Assembly (NCBI GenBank): GCA_004292755.1
Contig: RDXE01000040.1
Location: 1-64,000 of the forward strand
Source of the DNA: Alphaproteobacteria bacterium
GTDB taxonomy: Bacteria; Pseudomonadota; Alphaproteobacteria; Elsterales; Elsteraceae
Length of the DNA stretch: 64,000 nt
Direction: 5' to 3'
A program made the translations under genes and the position numbers. Below are positions 18,258 to 26,986 of this stretch, one piece after another (the stretch's first letter is position 1; each line of letters opens with the position of its first letter). Under the pieces are notes generated by a model that was not told the origin of the DNA, searched no databases, and saw nothing but the letters and a program-made list of their open reading frames with translations.

Positions 18258-19603
18258 TCCCCAGCCTGATCCTTCGCCTGGTTGCCGTGGTGTCGGCGAC
18301 CACAGCGGTCATGGCCGTGCTGCTGGTCGGCTGGGTGAACCCACCACCGAACGAGGTGCACTACTGGTGGCACCGTGCGTTCGGCATCCTGACCAATGCC
18401 GTTGAGAGAGACACGGACGGTCGGCTGGTTATCCGCGAAACGGCGGCGTTGGCCGAGCTTCGGGCGCTCCAACCGTCGCTTGCCGTGGCTGTGATCGCGC
18501 GCGACGGGGGCGAGATCGCCATGGGCTCCAACCCGGTGCTGGTGGAAGCGCTGGCGCCGAGAGGCCAGATGCTGCCGCTCGAAGCCGTCTGGCACGATGA
18601 GACGGCAGTCTGGGGGCCGTATGCAGGGGCCGGAGCCCAGCGGCTGGCCAACACGGAGGTAACAGTTCTGATCGCTGGGATCCGCCCGGATGTACAGGAT
18701 TGGCTCGGCTTCAGTGCGCGGATCGCGGGCGATATCCTGCTCTACCTGCTGCCAGCCTACCTTGCGATTTGCCTTGTCTGCTGGTTGCTGGTTCGTCGTG
18801 CCCTGGCACCACTGCGCGAGGCCGCAGCCGAGATTGCACAGCTTGACTTCCGCAACACGGGTGCGCGATTGCCAGAGGATCAGCGCGTGCCGCTGGACCT
18901 TTTGCCACTGACACAAGGGGTCAACCGCGCACTGGACCAATTGGAGGAAGGCTTCCAGCGGCAGCGTCGGTTCACCACGAACGCCGCGCACGAAATCCGC
19001 ACACCCCTTGCCGTTTTGATGGCGCGGCTGGACACCTCAGACACGCCGCTGCCACGCGGTGCGCTTCGGCGCGACGCGGCACGGATTGCCCTCCTGATCG
19101 AGCAGATGCTGGCGATCGCGCGGTTGGAGCATCAGTCAGAGGCTCTGGAGCCGCTAGACCTCGCCGAGATCGGGATGGAGGTTGCCTGTGATCTCGCGTC
19201 GCTGGCAGCGGACCGGGGCTCGCGGATCGAGTTTCACCGACCACCAGAGCCGGTGCCGATTCTCGGTGCCCCAGCTGCCTTGCGCAGCGCGATTGGCAAT
19301 CTGGTCCACAACGCGCTGCAGGTGGAGCCGCCGGGCGGAACTGTGCTGGTGACAGTGGCAGAGGATGCGAGTCTGCGGGTCTCCGACCATGGTCCTGGCG
19401 TACCGCCGGACCTCCGCGAGCAAGTGTTCGAGCCGTTTTGGCGCGGTGGTGCGCGGTATGGCGGCAGTGGCCTTGGCCTTGCGATAGCGCGGGAGATTGC
19501 CGATCTGCACGGCGGCACCCTTGTGGTGGAGGCAACCGATCCCAGCGGTGCAACCTTTGTGCTCGCCTTGCCGCGGCGGGCGGCAGCTAGCGGGACCGAT
19601 TGA
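18239..19603 (+). CDS. Sensor histidine kinase partner of the OmpR-type regulator
   Basis: A 454-residue membrane kinase. A first helix (LILRLVAVVSATTAVMAVLLV, about residues 9-30) is followed by a periplasmic sensor of ~130 residues, a second helix (ILLYLLPAYLAICLVCWLLV), a HAMP-like linker, HisKA with phosphoacceptor His251 in FTTNAAHEIRTPLAVL, and an HATPase domain with N box GNLVHNALQVEP, G1 SDHGPGVP and G2 GGSGLGLAIAREIADLHGG. ATG at 18239 overlaps the end of the regulator gene. The open frame continues upstream to 17978 inside the regulator, but that part is antisense-like noise. The signal sensed is not evident. Confidence 0.93.
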   Translation: MRHRRLIPSLILRLVAVVSATTAVMAVLLVGWVNPPPNEVHYWWHRAFGILTNAVERDTDGRLVIRETAALAELRALQPSLAVAVIARDGGEIAMGSNPVLVEALAPRGQMLPLEAVWHDETAVWGPYAGAGAQRLANTEVTVLIAGIRPDVQDWLGFSARIAGDILLYLLPAYLAICLVCWLLVRRALAPLREAAAEIAQLDFRNTGARLPEDQRVPLDLLPLTQGVNRALDQLEEGFQRQRRFTTNAAHEIRTPLAVLMARLDTSDTPLPRGALRRDAARIALLIEQMLAIARLEHQSEALEPLDLAEIGMEVACDLASLAADRGSRIEFHRPPEPVPILGAPAALRSAIGNLVHNALQVEPPGGTVLVTVAEDASLRVSDHGPGVPPDLREQVFEPFWRGGARYGGSGLGLAIAREIADLHGGTLVVEATDPSGATFVLALPRRAAASGTD

Positions 19604-19621
19604 CGGCAATCGCCTCGTCTT

Positions 19622-20854
19622 TCAGCCGCGGTCTGGCCGCAGGTCTTCGGCGCGCTTGATCCGCGAGACGGGCGAGACCACCAGCAACACCAAACTGGCC
19701 GCGACAGCCACCATCGCCACCATCAGCGAGGCGCGGGCGCTCACTGCCTCGGCGATCACGCCCGCCGTCAAGGCTCCGAGCGGGCGGCTGGAAGCGGCGA
19801 TCATCCGCACCACGGCCGCCAGACGGCCCAACATGCCGAGTGGTGTCGCACTCTGGCGCAGCGTGGTGGCGGCAACCACCCACAGAGTTGAGCCGAGGCC
19901 ATCCAGAAACAGGCCCGCCGCCAACACGGCCACCGCCAGCGGGCCAGATGGGGTGATCACCAGCAGCCCATAGCCAATGGTGCCAAGCAACGGGCCGACA
20001 GCCACAATCCGACCAACGGAGATGCGGCGCATGAGTGGCTCTACCATCACACCGCCCAGCAAGCCACCCGCACCCGCTGCTGCAAGGGCGATCCCGAATG
20101 CATCGGCGCCGAGCTCCAAATCCGACAGGGCCAGCACGACAATGGCCGCCTTCATCCCTGTGGCGCCGAATGTCCACAGGGCAGCAGAGAGCGACAAATC
20201 CCGCAGCACACGGGTTTGAAAGACAAAGCGCAGACCCTCCACCATCTCCGGCCACGGACGGCTGGGGCCGCGGGCAGCCACCTGCTCCACCACGGAGATG
20301 CGCTGAAAGGAAATCGCCGCAACCAACAAGAGGCCAGCAGCCAGTGCCGTCGGCCCGGTCGGGCCGGTGACCGCAAGGGCCACGCCCGCCAGAGCCGGTG
20401 CGGCCACCTGCGCCAGGGATCGCATCAGCTCCAACCGAGCATTGGCGCGGCCAAGCTGGTTGTCCTGCACCAGCTGCGGTACGAGAGCGACCGCCGCGAT
20501 GTCCCCCACCATCGCCAATCCAGCGAAGCAAAACGCCATCACGGCCAGCTGGACGGGCGTCCCCAGGCCGAACCACAAACCGGCGGTCAAACCAACGACC
20601 AGCACCGCGCGGGCGAGGGCTGTGAGGCGCAACACGGGGGCGCGCGTCCGCCGGTCAATCCAGACACCAGCGGGCAAGGCGAACAACAGGGCTGGCAGCG
20701 TAGACGCCGCGGTCACCAGTGCAATTTCGCCAGGACTCGCGTCATAAAGTGTTGCAGCCAGCGTCGGCAACACAAACAAAATGGTTTCAAATGCCACTTG
20801 ATTGGCACTATGGGCGCGCCAAAGGTGACCAAAATCAATAGACAATCGTTCCAT
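19622..20854 (-). CDS. Major facilitator superfamily transporter (EntS/MdtG-like)
   Basis: A 410-residue permease with twelve hydrophobic segments. The loop between helices 2 and 3 carries the MFS signature AGVWIDRRTRAPVL, and the opening LWRAHSANQVAFETILFVLPTLA resembles the enterobactin-exporter-like (MFS_3) group. The role is probably efflux of a small molecule; the substrate is unknown. ATG at 20854 gives the usual N-terminus, but no good ribosome site is visible; an alternative TTG lies at 20890. It converges on the histidine kinase gene with 18 bp between stops. Confidence 0.85.
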   Translation of the reverse strand: MERLSIDFGHLWRAHSANQVAFETILFVLPTLAATLYDASPGEIALVTAASTLPALLFALPAGVWIDRRTRAPVLRLTALARAVLVVGLTAGLWFGLGTPVQLAVMAFCFAGLAMVGDIAAVALVPQLVQDNQLGRANARLELMRSLAQVAAPALAGVALAVTGPTGPTALAAGLLLVAAISFQRISVVEQVAARGPSRPWPEMVEGLRFVFQTRVLRDLSLSAALWTFGATGMKAAIVVLALSDLELGADAFGIALAAAGAGGLLGGVMVEPLMRRISVGRIVAVGPLLGTIGYGLLVITPSGPLAVAVLAAGLFLDGLGSTLWVVAATTLRQSATPLGMLGRLAAVVRMIAASSRPLGALTAGVIAEAVSARASLMVAMVAVAASLVLLVVSPVSRIKRAEDLRPDRG

Positions 20855-20966
20855 GGTCAAGTTTTGGCCGATTCGGTCGGCGCCCGCCAAGTCCTTTTTG
20901 GCGCCGACCTAGATTGCATGGGGAGCAGCCGTTCTCCTCTGCATCTCGTTGTTCTCTGGCGACAGC

Positions 20967-21788
20967 CTAACGTTGTGCCAACACTGAGCCGAGGTGAGTT
21001 CGCGTGATTTCTGCCAGACGACCACTCTCTTTCAAACGGGCGAGGCCCTGATTGAAGGCCTGGATCACCACTTGGCCACGGTAGAAGTAGCGCGGCACCA
21101 CCAAGTGGTGAAAGCGCCGCTCCCCAGGCAAATCACCCGCCACCAGGGGTGCCAGCGCGCGGTCAGCGTCCAGGCCAAAGCGGACGAGGCGCGGCAGCAG
21201 CATGACGTCGGCTTGACCACGTTGCACTTTCAACGCGCACTCCTCCACCGTCGCCACTCGGGCGATGCGCAGTTTCATCTCTTCCACCACGCTGCGCAGC
21301 GGCGTCGGTGGCGCAATCCCCAGCGGCAGGCACAGCTTCAACCGGCCCAACTCCATCCGCGGGTCGGTGTGATCGGCGCGCCGGAACACGGCGATCTCGG
21401 CAGGCAGAATGGGGGCGGAGAAGGTCATTTCCTCCTGCCGGGCGGTGGTAGGGGCGAAGGGGAACGCGGCCGCGAACCCCTGTTCTAGCGTCGAGGACCA
21501 AGCCTCCCCCCAACTGGTGGTGACGACCTCAATCGGTCGGTCCGTTGCCTCGGCAAACGCCGCGCGGACAATCGCAGCCAACAGACCACCCTCGGGCAAG
21601 GCTGGGTCGACGAACGGCGCGTAGTTTGCACCCGTTGCAATCACCCATGGCTCCTCGCCTGGGGCCGGGGGACCGGATCGGTTTTGCGCCAGTGCCTTGG
21701 CTGGCATGAACGCTGCTAGCGTCCAGACAAGAAGCGCCGCACCAAAGGCGGCAAGACGGGCGGGCGGGGGGAGGATGCGAGGGATCAT
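20967..21788 (-). CDS. Periplasmic solute-binding protein, family 3 (amino-acid-binding-like)
   Basis: A 273-residue exported protein. After an N-terminal signal (ARLAAFGAALLVWTLAAFMPAKALA) come the family-3 binding-protein elements: EEPWVIATGANYAPFVDP, GGLLAAIVRAAFAEAT, a TTSWGEAW segment, a TFSAPILPAEIAVF strand and ALKVQRGQADVMLL. No ABC permease or ATPase genes lie beside it, so it may work with a distant transporter or as a sensory receptor partner. It is upstream of the MFS gene on the same strand, but the 112-bp gap does not prove an operon. Confidence 0.85.
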   Translation of the reverse strand: MIPRILPPPARLAAFGAALLVWTLAAFMPAKALAQNRSGPPAPGEEPWVIATGANYAPFVDPALPEGGLLAAIVRAAFAEATDRPIEVVTTSWGEAWSSTLEQGFAAAFPFAPTTARQEEMTFSAPILPAEIAVFRRADHTDPRMELGRLKLCLPLGIAPPTPLRSVVEEMKLRIARVATVEECALKVQRGQADVMLLPRLVRFGLDADRALAPLVAGDLPGERRFHHLVVPRYFYRGQVVIQAFNQGLARLKESGRLAEITRTHLGSVLAQR

Positions 21789-21921
21789 GGCACCAACAGC
21801 GTCCTTCGCAGTGCAGCATGATGAGAAGGAGACGAACTGTCTCAGATGCCACAGTTTCGATTGCCTGATTGCCGCACTGCGTCAAGACTGATTGGACCTT
21901 GGTCGAGAACGGGACCCGCCG

Positions 21922-22407
21922 ATGGCTGCCACATCCGATGACGACGTGACCTTTATGCGACGCGCCATCGCGCTCTCGCGCACGCACATGGCCGCGGGCG
22001 ATGGCGGGCCATTCGGTGCTGTGATCGTGTTGGATGGCGCCATCGTTGGCGAGGGCTGGAACCAAGTCACCTCCACCAATGATCCAACCGCCCATGCTGA
22101 AGTGGTGGCGATCCGTGAGGCCTGTCGGCGGCTCGGTCGGTTCTCCCTCGAGGGGGCGACGCTCTACACCTCGTGCGAGCCCTGCCCGATGTGCCTGTCG
22201 GCCACCTATTGGGCCAGGATCAGCCGGATTCATTATGGCAACACGGCTGCTGATGCCGCAGCCATTGGCTTTGACGACGCGTTCCTTTATCGCGAGGTGG
22301 CGTTGCCGCTGACGGCGCGCAGTGTGCCGACCACGCAGTTGCTCGGCAGCGAGGCCAAGGCTGTGTTTCACGAGTGGGACGCCAAGCCCGACAAAGTCCC
22401 CTACTGA
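21922..22407 (+). CDS. Nucleoside/nucleobase deaminase, guanine deaminase-like
   Basis: A 161-residue zinc deaminase of the cytidine deaminase fold. The catalytic HAE triad is in PTAHAEVVAIREACRRLG and the two zinc cysteines are in TSCEPCPMCLSATYWARI. The MAAGDGGPFGAVIV opening and the C-terminal AKAVFHEWDAKPDKVPY match the bacterial guanine deaminase (GuaD of Bacillus type) rather than TadA. It would convert guanine to xanthine and ammonia. ATG at 21922 is chosen over the TTG at 21892. It ends 1 bp before ureD, which suggests a purine-degradation/urea link (inference). Confidence 0.85.
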   Translation: MAATSDDDVTFMRRAIALSRTHMAAGDGGPFGAVIVLDGAIVGEGWNQVTSTNDPTAHAEVVAIREACRRLGRFSLEGATLYTSCEPCPMCLSATYWARISRIHYGNTAADAAAIGFDDAFLYREVALPLTARSVPTTQLLGSEAKAVFHEWDAKPDKVPY

Positions 22408-22408
22408 G

Positions 22409-23209
22409 ATGCGCGGCGGCGTTGAGATTGCCGTTGCCAAGCGCGGTAGCGACACGCGATTGGTCGATCAATGGCAGCGCGCGCCCTTGCGTGTGCTGTG
22501 GCCTGCAGTACCAGCGGGGGAATGTGCCCAGGCGGTGCTGGTCACCACCTCAGGCGGTCTGGTCGCAGGCGACCACCTGACCCTCACCAGCCGGGTGGCA
22601 GAAGGCGCCGCTTTGCGCCTCGGCCCCCAGGCAGCTGAGAAAGTGTACCGCTCCACCGGTGCCACCACGCTGGTCACTGCGGAGCATCACGTCGCCGATG
22701 GCGCCTGGCTGGAAGTGCTGCCGCTGGAGACCATCCTGTTCGATGGCGCCCGGTTTGATCGGCGCACGCGCTTCACCCTGACCGGTGCGGCTCAACTGCT
22801 GGCAGGCGAAATCCTGGTCTTCGGTCGCCTCGCCCGTGGCGAGACGATGCGGCAGGGCTTTGTCCATGATGGTATGACCGTGGACGTGGACGGCCGCCTG
22901 ATCTGGGCTGATGCCTTCCGCGCCGACCCGCCCGATGCCTTGCTGGATGCTCCGACTGGCCTGAGGGGTGGTCGGGCCCTGGCGACGCTGGTGCACCGCG
23001 CGCCCGATCCCGATGCGGCGCTGAGCACGTTGCGCGCCCTGCCTGCCCCGGACACGCTGTTTGGCGCAACCAAGATTGGCCCTTTGGTGATCGCCCGCTG
23101 GCTGGGTGGGGAGGCCGGTCCCGTCCGCGCTGGGTTTGGCGCCGCGTTTTGTGCCTTGCGCGCAGCGGCCGGGTGGCCGGACCGTCTGCCCGTCAATTGG
23201 AGTGCTTGA
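22409..23209 (+). CDS. ureD: Urease accessory protein UreD
   Basis: A 266-residue urease chaperone (UreD/UreH) that binds apo-urease and helps nickel and carbamate assembly with UreF and UreG. Recognisable segments are VTTSGGLVAGDHLTLTSRV, GPQAAEKVYRS, LPLETILFDGARFDRRTRF and GEILVFGRLARGE. ATG at 22409 lies 1 bp after the deaminase stop. It opens the urease cluster ureD-ureA-ureB-ureC, as in many alphaproteobacteria. A 115-bp gap follows before ureA. Confidence 0.93.
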   Translation: MRGGVEIAVAKRGSDTRLVDQWQRAPLRVLWPAVPAGECAQAVLVTTSGGLVAGDHLTLTSRVAEGAALRLGPQAAEKVYRSTGATTLVTAEHHVADGAWLEVLPLETILFDGARFDRRTRFTLTGAAQLLAGEILVFGRLARGETMRQGFVHDGMTVDVDGRLIWADAFRADPPDALLDAPTGLRGGRALATLVHRAPDPDAALSTLRALPAPDTLFGATKIGPLVIARWLGGEAGPVRAGFGAAFCALRAAAGWPDRLPVNWSA

Positions 23210-23324
23210 GGATGGCCGCTTCGTCGCACCCCTCGGCATCGCCAAGGCTTGAGCGCGAGGCCATTTCGCTTCTAGGGTTTTGGGAGGCCATTGGGATGTC
23301 AGCATCGAGGGAGCGGGTACCGCC

Positions 23325-23627
23325 ATGCGATTGACGCCGCGTGAAAAGGACAAGCTGCTGGTTGCCACCGCAGCCATGGTGGCGCGCCGCCGGTTGGAGC
23401 GCGGCGTGAAGCTGAACCATCCCGAGGCGGTGGCCTTGATCACGGATTATGTCGTCGAAGGCGCGCGCGATGGGCGGTCGGTCGCCGATCTGATGGCGGC
23501 GGGTGCCAAGGTGCTGACTCGGGATCAAGTTATGTCCGGCGTGCCGGAAATGATCCACGAAATCCAAGTCGAAGCGACGTTCCCGGACGGGACCAAGCTG
23601 GTCACTGTCCACGAACCGATCCGCTAG
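23325..23627 (+). CDS. ureA: Urease gamma subunit UreA
   Basis: A 100-residue structural subunit with the classic opening [20 protein letters not shown], the [21 protein letters not shown] segment and the C-terminal [18 protein letters not shown]. Three copies each of gamma, beta and alpha assemble the cytosolic nickel enzyme that splits urea to ammonia and carbon dioxide. ATG at 23325 has GAGGGAG upstream. Length is normal for separate UreA. Confidence 0.97.
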   Translation: MRLTPREKDKLLVATAAMVARRRLERGVKLNHPEAVALITDYVVEGARDGRSVADLMAAGAKVLTRDQVMSGVPEMIHEIQVEATFPDGTKLVTVHEPIR

Positions 23628-23647
23628 TCACGGAAGGCGGCCATCCA

Positions 23648-23956
23648 ATGATACCCGGTGAAACCCTGCCCGCCCCTGGCGAGATTGAGTTGCTGGAAGC
23701 GCGCGAAACCTTTGAGATCACAGTGGCCAACACGGGTGATCGGCCCATTCAAGTGGGCTCGCATTATCATTTCTTCGAAGCTAACCCGGCATTGAGCTTT
23801 GATCGCGACAAGGCGATGGGCTGCCGATTGGCCTTGCCGGCGGGCACCGCCACTCGCTTTGAACCCGGCCAAACCCGCACCGTCACGCTGGTGCGCTTTG
23901 CTGGATTGCGCCGCATCGTCGGCTTCCGCGCCCAAGTGATGGGAGCTGCCCCATGA
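23648..23956 (+). CDS. ureB: Urease beta subunit UreB
   Basis: A 102-residue structural subunit: [16 protein letters not shown], then [19 protein letters not shown] and [16 protein letters not shown], all standard UreB segments. It lies 20 bp after ureA and its stop overlaps the ureC start (ATGA), so beta and alpha are translationally coupled. Confidence 0.97.
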   Translation: MIPGETLPAPGEIELLEARETFEITVANTGDRPIQVGSHYHFFEANPALSFDRDKAMGCRLALPAGTATRFEPGQTRTVTLVRFAGLRRIVGFRAQVMGAAP

Positions 23957-25650
23957 AGATCAGCCGCGCCAGCTATGCCCAGCTTTACGGACCCACCGTC
24001 GGCGACCGCATCCGCCTTGCTGACACCGACTTGCTGATCGAAGTGGAGCATGACCACACGATCTATGGCGAGGAGGTTACCTTCGGCGGCGGCAAAGTGA
24101 TTCGCGATGGCATGGGCCAGTCCCAGCGCAGCCGTGCCGATGGCGCCGTCGACACTGTGATCACAAACGCAGTTATTCTGGACGCCCGGCTGGGGGTCGT
24201 GAAGGCCGACATCGGCATCAAGGACGGACGCATCTGCGGCATTGGCAAAGCAGGCAATCCCGATACCCAGCCAGGTGTATCCATCGTCATCGGGCCGGGA
24301 ACCGACATCATCGCGGGCGAGCGCAAGATCATCACCGCGGGCGGTATTGACAGCCACATCCACTTGATCTGCCCGCAGCAGGTGGAGGATGCCATCGCCT
24401 CGGGCATCACCACGTTGCTGGGCGGTGGCACTGGTCCATCATCGGGAACAGCTGCCACCACCTGCACGCCCGGGCCGTGGCACATCGCCCGCATGTTGAA
24501 GGCAGCCGAGGGGTTGCCGGTCAATATCGGCCTGTTCGGCAAAGGCAATGCCTCGGACCCCGCCGCTTTGGAGGAGATGATCCGCGCCGGTGCCTGCGCC
24601 CTGAAACTGCATGAGGATTGGGGCACCACGCCCGCTGCCATCGACTGCTGCCTCACTGTGGCAGACCGGATGGACATCCAGGTTGCCATCCACACTGACA
24701 CTCTGAACGAGAGCGGATTCGTGGAGGAGACGATCAAGGCCTTCAAGGGCCGCACCATCCACGCCTTCCACACCGAAGGGGCAGGCGGCGGACACGCGCC
24801 GGACATCATCTCCGTGGCCGGGTTGCCGAATGTGCTGCCGTCCTCCACCAATCCAACCCGGCCCTATACGGTGAACACGCTGGATGAGCATCTGGACATG
24901 CTCATGGTCTGTCACCACCTGAGCCCGCGCATTCCCGAAGACGTGGCCTTCGCCGAAAGCCGCATTCGGCGCGAAACCATCGCCGCCGAGGATATTCTGC
25001 ACGACCTCGGCGCGATCAGCATGATGTCGTCGGACAGTCAGGCGATGGGCCGGATTGGCGAGACCATCCTGCGCACGTGGCAAACCGCGCACAAGATGAA
25101 GCGCCAGCGCGGCAGCCTGCCGCGTGATGGCGGAGCCGACAACCAGCGCGCGCGCCGGTACATCGCGAAGTACACCTGCAACCCAGCCATCGCCCATGGC
25201 ATCGGCCATGTCGTCGGCTCGGTGCAGGTGGGCCTGCTGGCGGACCTAGTGGTGTGGACGCCTGCGTTCTTTGGCGTGAAACCGGACATGGTGCTGAAGT
25301 CTGGGATGATCGCCCACGCCATGATGGGGGACCCCAACGCTTCCATCCCCACCCCAGAACCCGTTCACGCCCGCCCGATGTTCGCCAGCTTTGGTCGCGC
25401 GATGACCGCGAGCGCCGTCACCTTCGTCTCCGCCGCCGCTCTGGACGAAGGTGTCGGCCGCGACCTGCGTCGCCCTCTGGTCGCTGTGGAGAATTGTCGC
25501 AAGATCGGCAAAGCCGACATGGTGATGAACGCTGCCACGCCCCACATCGAAGTCGACCCCGAAACCTACGAAGTCCGCGCTGACGGCGAGCTGCTCACCT
25601 GCGAGCCAGCCGAGGAACTGCCGATGGCGCAGCGGTATTTCTTGTTTTAG
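23953..25650 (+). CDS. ureC: Urease alpha (catalytic) subunit UreC
   Basis: The 565-residue catalytic subunit. It opens [20 protein letters not shown], carries the nickel-binding [14 protein letters not shown], the carbamylated lysine in [15 protein letters not shown] (Lys218), histidines in [13 protein letters not shown], the mobile flap [20 protein letters not shown] (from about residue 319) and [17 protein letters not shown]. All active-site ligands are intact. The usual ureE, ureF and ureG maturation genes do not follow; an Mrr-like nuclease comes next, so maturation factors must be encoded elsewhere. Confidence 0.97.
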   Translation: MKISRASYAQLYGPTVGDRIRLADTDLLIEVEHDHTIYGEEVTFGGGKVIRDGMGQSQRSRADGAVDTVITNAVILDARLGVVKADIGIKDGRICGIGKAGNPDTQPGVSIVIGPGTDIIAGERKIITAGGIDSHIHLICPQQVEDAIASGITTLLGGGTGPSSGTAATTCTPGPWHIARMLKAAEGLPVNIGLFGKGNASDPAALEEMIRAGACALKLHEDWGTTPAAIDCCLTVADRMDIQVAIHTDTLNESGFVEETIKAFKGRTIHAFHTEGAGGGHAPDIISVAGLPNVLPSSTNPTRPYTVNTLDEHLDMLMVCHHLSPRIPEDVAFAESRIRRETIAAEDILHDLGAISMMSSDSQAMGRIGETILRTWQTAHKMKRQRGSLPRDGGADNQRARRYIAKYTCNPAIAHGIGHVVGSVQVGLLADLVVWTPAFFGVKPDMVLKSGMIAHAMMGDPNASIPTPEPVHARPMFASFGRAMTASAVTFVSAAALDEGVGRDLRRPLVAVENCRKIGKADMVMNAATPHIEVDPETYEVRADGELLTCEPAEELPMAQRYFLF

Positions 25651-25667
25651 GGCGATGGCGTCATTCG

Positions 25668-26588
25668 GTGGCCATCCCTGACTTCCAGACCCTGATGCTG
25701 CCGGTGCTGCAAGCATGTGCAGCGGGAGAGATCCGAGCGGCTGACTTGGTTGAGGCCTTAGCCAAGCGATTCGATCTAACAGTTGATGAACAAGCCGCAC
25801 TCTTACCGTCAGGGCGCCAGACGACCTTTGCGAACCGTACCCATTGGGCCATCTCCTATCTCGGCAAGGCCGGGTTGGTGGAGCGCACACGACGGGCACA
25901 TTATCGGGTGACTGCCCGCGGGCAACAGGTTCTTGCAACTTCACCGCCGCGGATTGACATCAAATTCCTAGGGCAATTCCCTGAATTCCAGAGCTTTCGA
26001 GAGACTCCGGACCGTGACCACGCGGCGCCCCTGACAAGCGCCGCACCTGAAGCAAGCCCAGTGTTGACCCCCGACGAAGTCATGCGCCGCGCGCACCAGC
26101 AGCTTGAAGATGCACTCGCTGAGGAGTTATTGCAGCGTATCTGGACCAGCACGCCGAAGTTCTTTGAAAGCCTTGTCGTGCGTTTGCTTGTTGCCATGGG
26201 CTACGGCGGCTCTGTTACAGATGTCAGCAAAGCCTTGGTTGGCGGTCCTGGAGATGGCGGAATCGACCGCGTGATTGATCAGGACGCACTCGGCCTCGAC
26301 CGGATATTTGTTCAAGCAAAGCGATATGCTCGGGAAAATGTGATTGGTCCCGGTGCCATTCGCGATTTCTTTGGTGCGCTCGACATAAAGAAAGCCTCGA
26401 AGGGCGTCTTCGTGACCTCCTCCGCCTTCTCAACCGACGCGATACAAACCACCAACCTGCTGGGCAAGCGCATCGTGCTGATCGATGGCCCCCAACTGGC
26501 GCGCATTCTGATCCGATTCAATGTCGGGTGTCGGGTTGAAGAAACTCTGACAATCAAGAGAATCGACGAAGAATTCTTTGAGGGATAG
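25668..26588 (+). CDS. mrr: Mrr-family restriction endonuclease
   Basis: A 306-residue nuclease predicted to cut modified (methylated) DNA. Residues ~1-90 are the Mrr N-terminal winged helix (ADLVEALAKRFDLTVDEQAA, FANRTHWAISYLGKAGLVER). The C-terminal PD-(D/E)XK catalytic domain has FFESLVVRLLVAMGYGG, then GGPGDGGIDRVIDQDALGLD with the catalytic aspartate, and FVQAKRY (QxK). GTG at 25668 is the only in-frame start near the beginning; the ATG at 25655 is out of frame. Base composition is less GC-rich than ureC, and the following DNA is AT-rich, consistent with acquisition. As a type IV-like enzyme it needs no methylase partner, and none is seen. Confidence 0.92.
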   Translation: MAIPDFQTLMLPVLQACAAGEIRAADLVEALAKRFDLTVDEQAALLPSGRQTTFANRTHWAISYLGKAGLVERTRRAHYRVTARGQQVLATSPPRIDIKFLGQFPEFQSFRETPDRDHAAPLTSAAPEASPVLTPDEVMRRAHQQLEDALAEELLQRIWTSTPKFFESLVVRLLVAMGYGGSVTDVSKALVGGPGDGGIDRVIDQDALGLDRIFVQAKRYARENVIGPGAIRDFFGALDIKKASKGVFVTSSAFSTDAIQTTNLLGKRIVLIDGPQLARILIRFNVGCRVEETLTIKRIDEEFFEG

Positions 26589-26986
26589 GCATAACCAAAA
26601 TCCCGATCAAGCGCGCTCCAATCCTCCAAGTGATAAGTATTAGTGATACCAAACCATCAAGCGACAATAGCAGTGACTTGATTATGGAATTGAGGTGGAC
26701 CCCATTTATTGGACATGTCAGTCAATATAGCCTACACTAAGAAGTGATGGTGCTGGCTCTGCCCGCATGGGCCAGAAATCTTGAAATGCCGCCTACGATA
26801 GCGAGAAATCGGCGCCTGATCGGTCTGCAAACCAATCGGACTGAATTCAATCGGTCCCGGATCACCCGAACCCAGCGCAAAACGTGGTTATCGGAGGTGT
26901 CCGCCTGGTTTAAGCGCTTCGACCACCTGAAACAGCGTGCTTGTGCTTGACCGGGCGGGATGGAATTCCCCCGCGACCACCCGCTG
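26589..26986. other. AT-richer intergenic region, possible insertion-sequence remnant
   Basis: No firm gene. Near 26691-26720 the string GAGGTGGACCCCATTTATTG followed by GACA looks like the terminal inverted repeat of an IS3-family element, but no transposase and no matching opposite end are visible. A 68-codon frame (26744-26950, starting MMVLALPAWARN) and a 91-codon reverse frame (26737-27012) resemble nothing known to me and may be chance. The region separates the Mrr gene from the end of mutL. Confidence 0.35.

Noticed and set aside
21922-22407. tRNA adenosine deaminase TadA
   Set aside because: The C-terminal AKAVFHEWDAKPDKVPY and loop sequences fit guanine deaminase better, and the gene is tied to urease.
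26744-26950. 68-codon forward frame in the gap after Mrr
   Set aside because: No ribosome site, no recognised family, and overlaps a competing reverse frame; kept only in the description of the gap.
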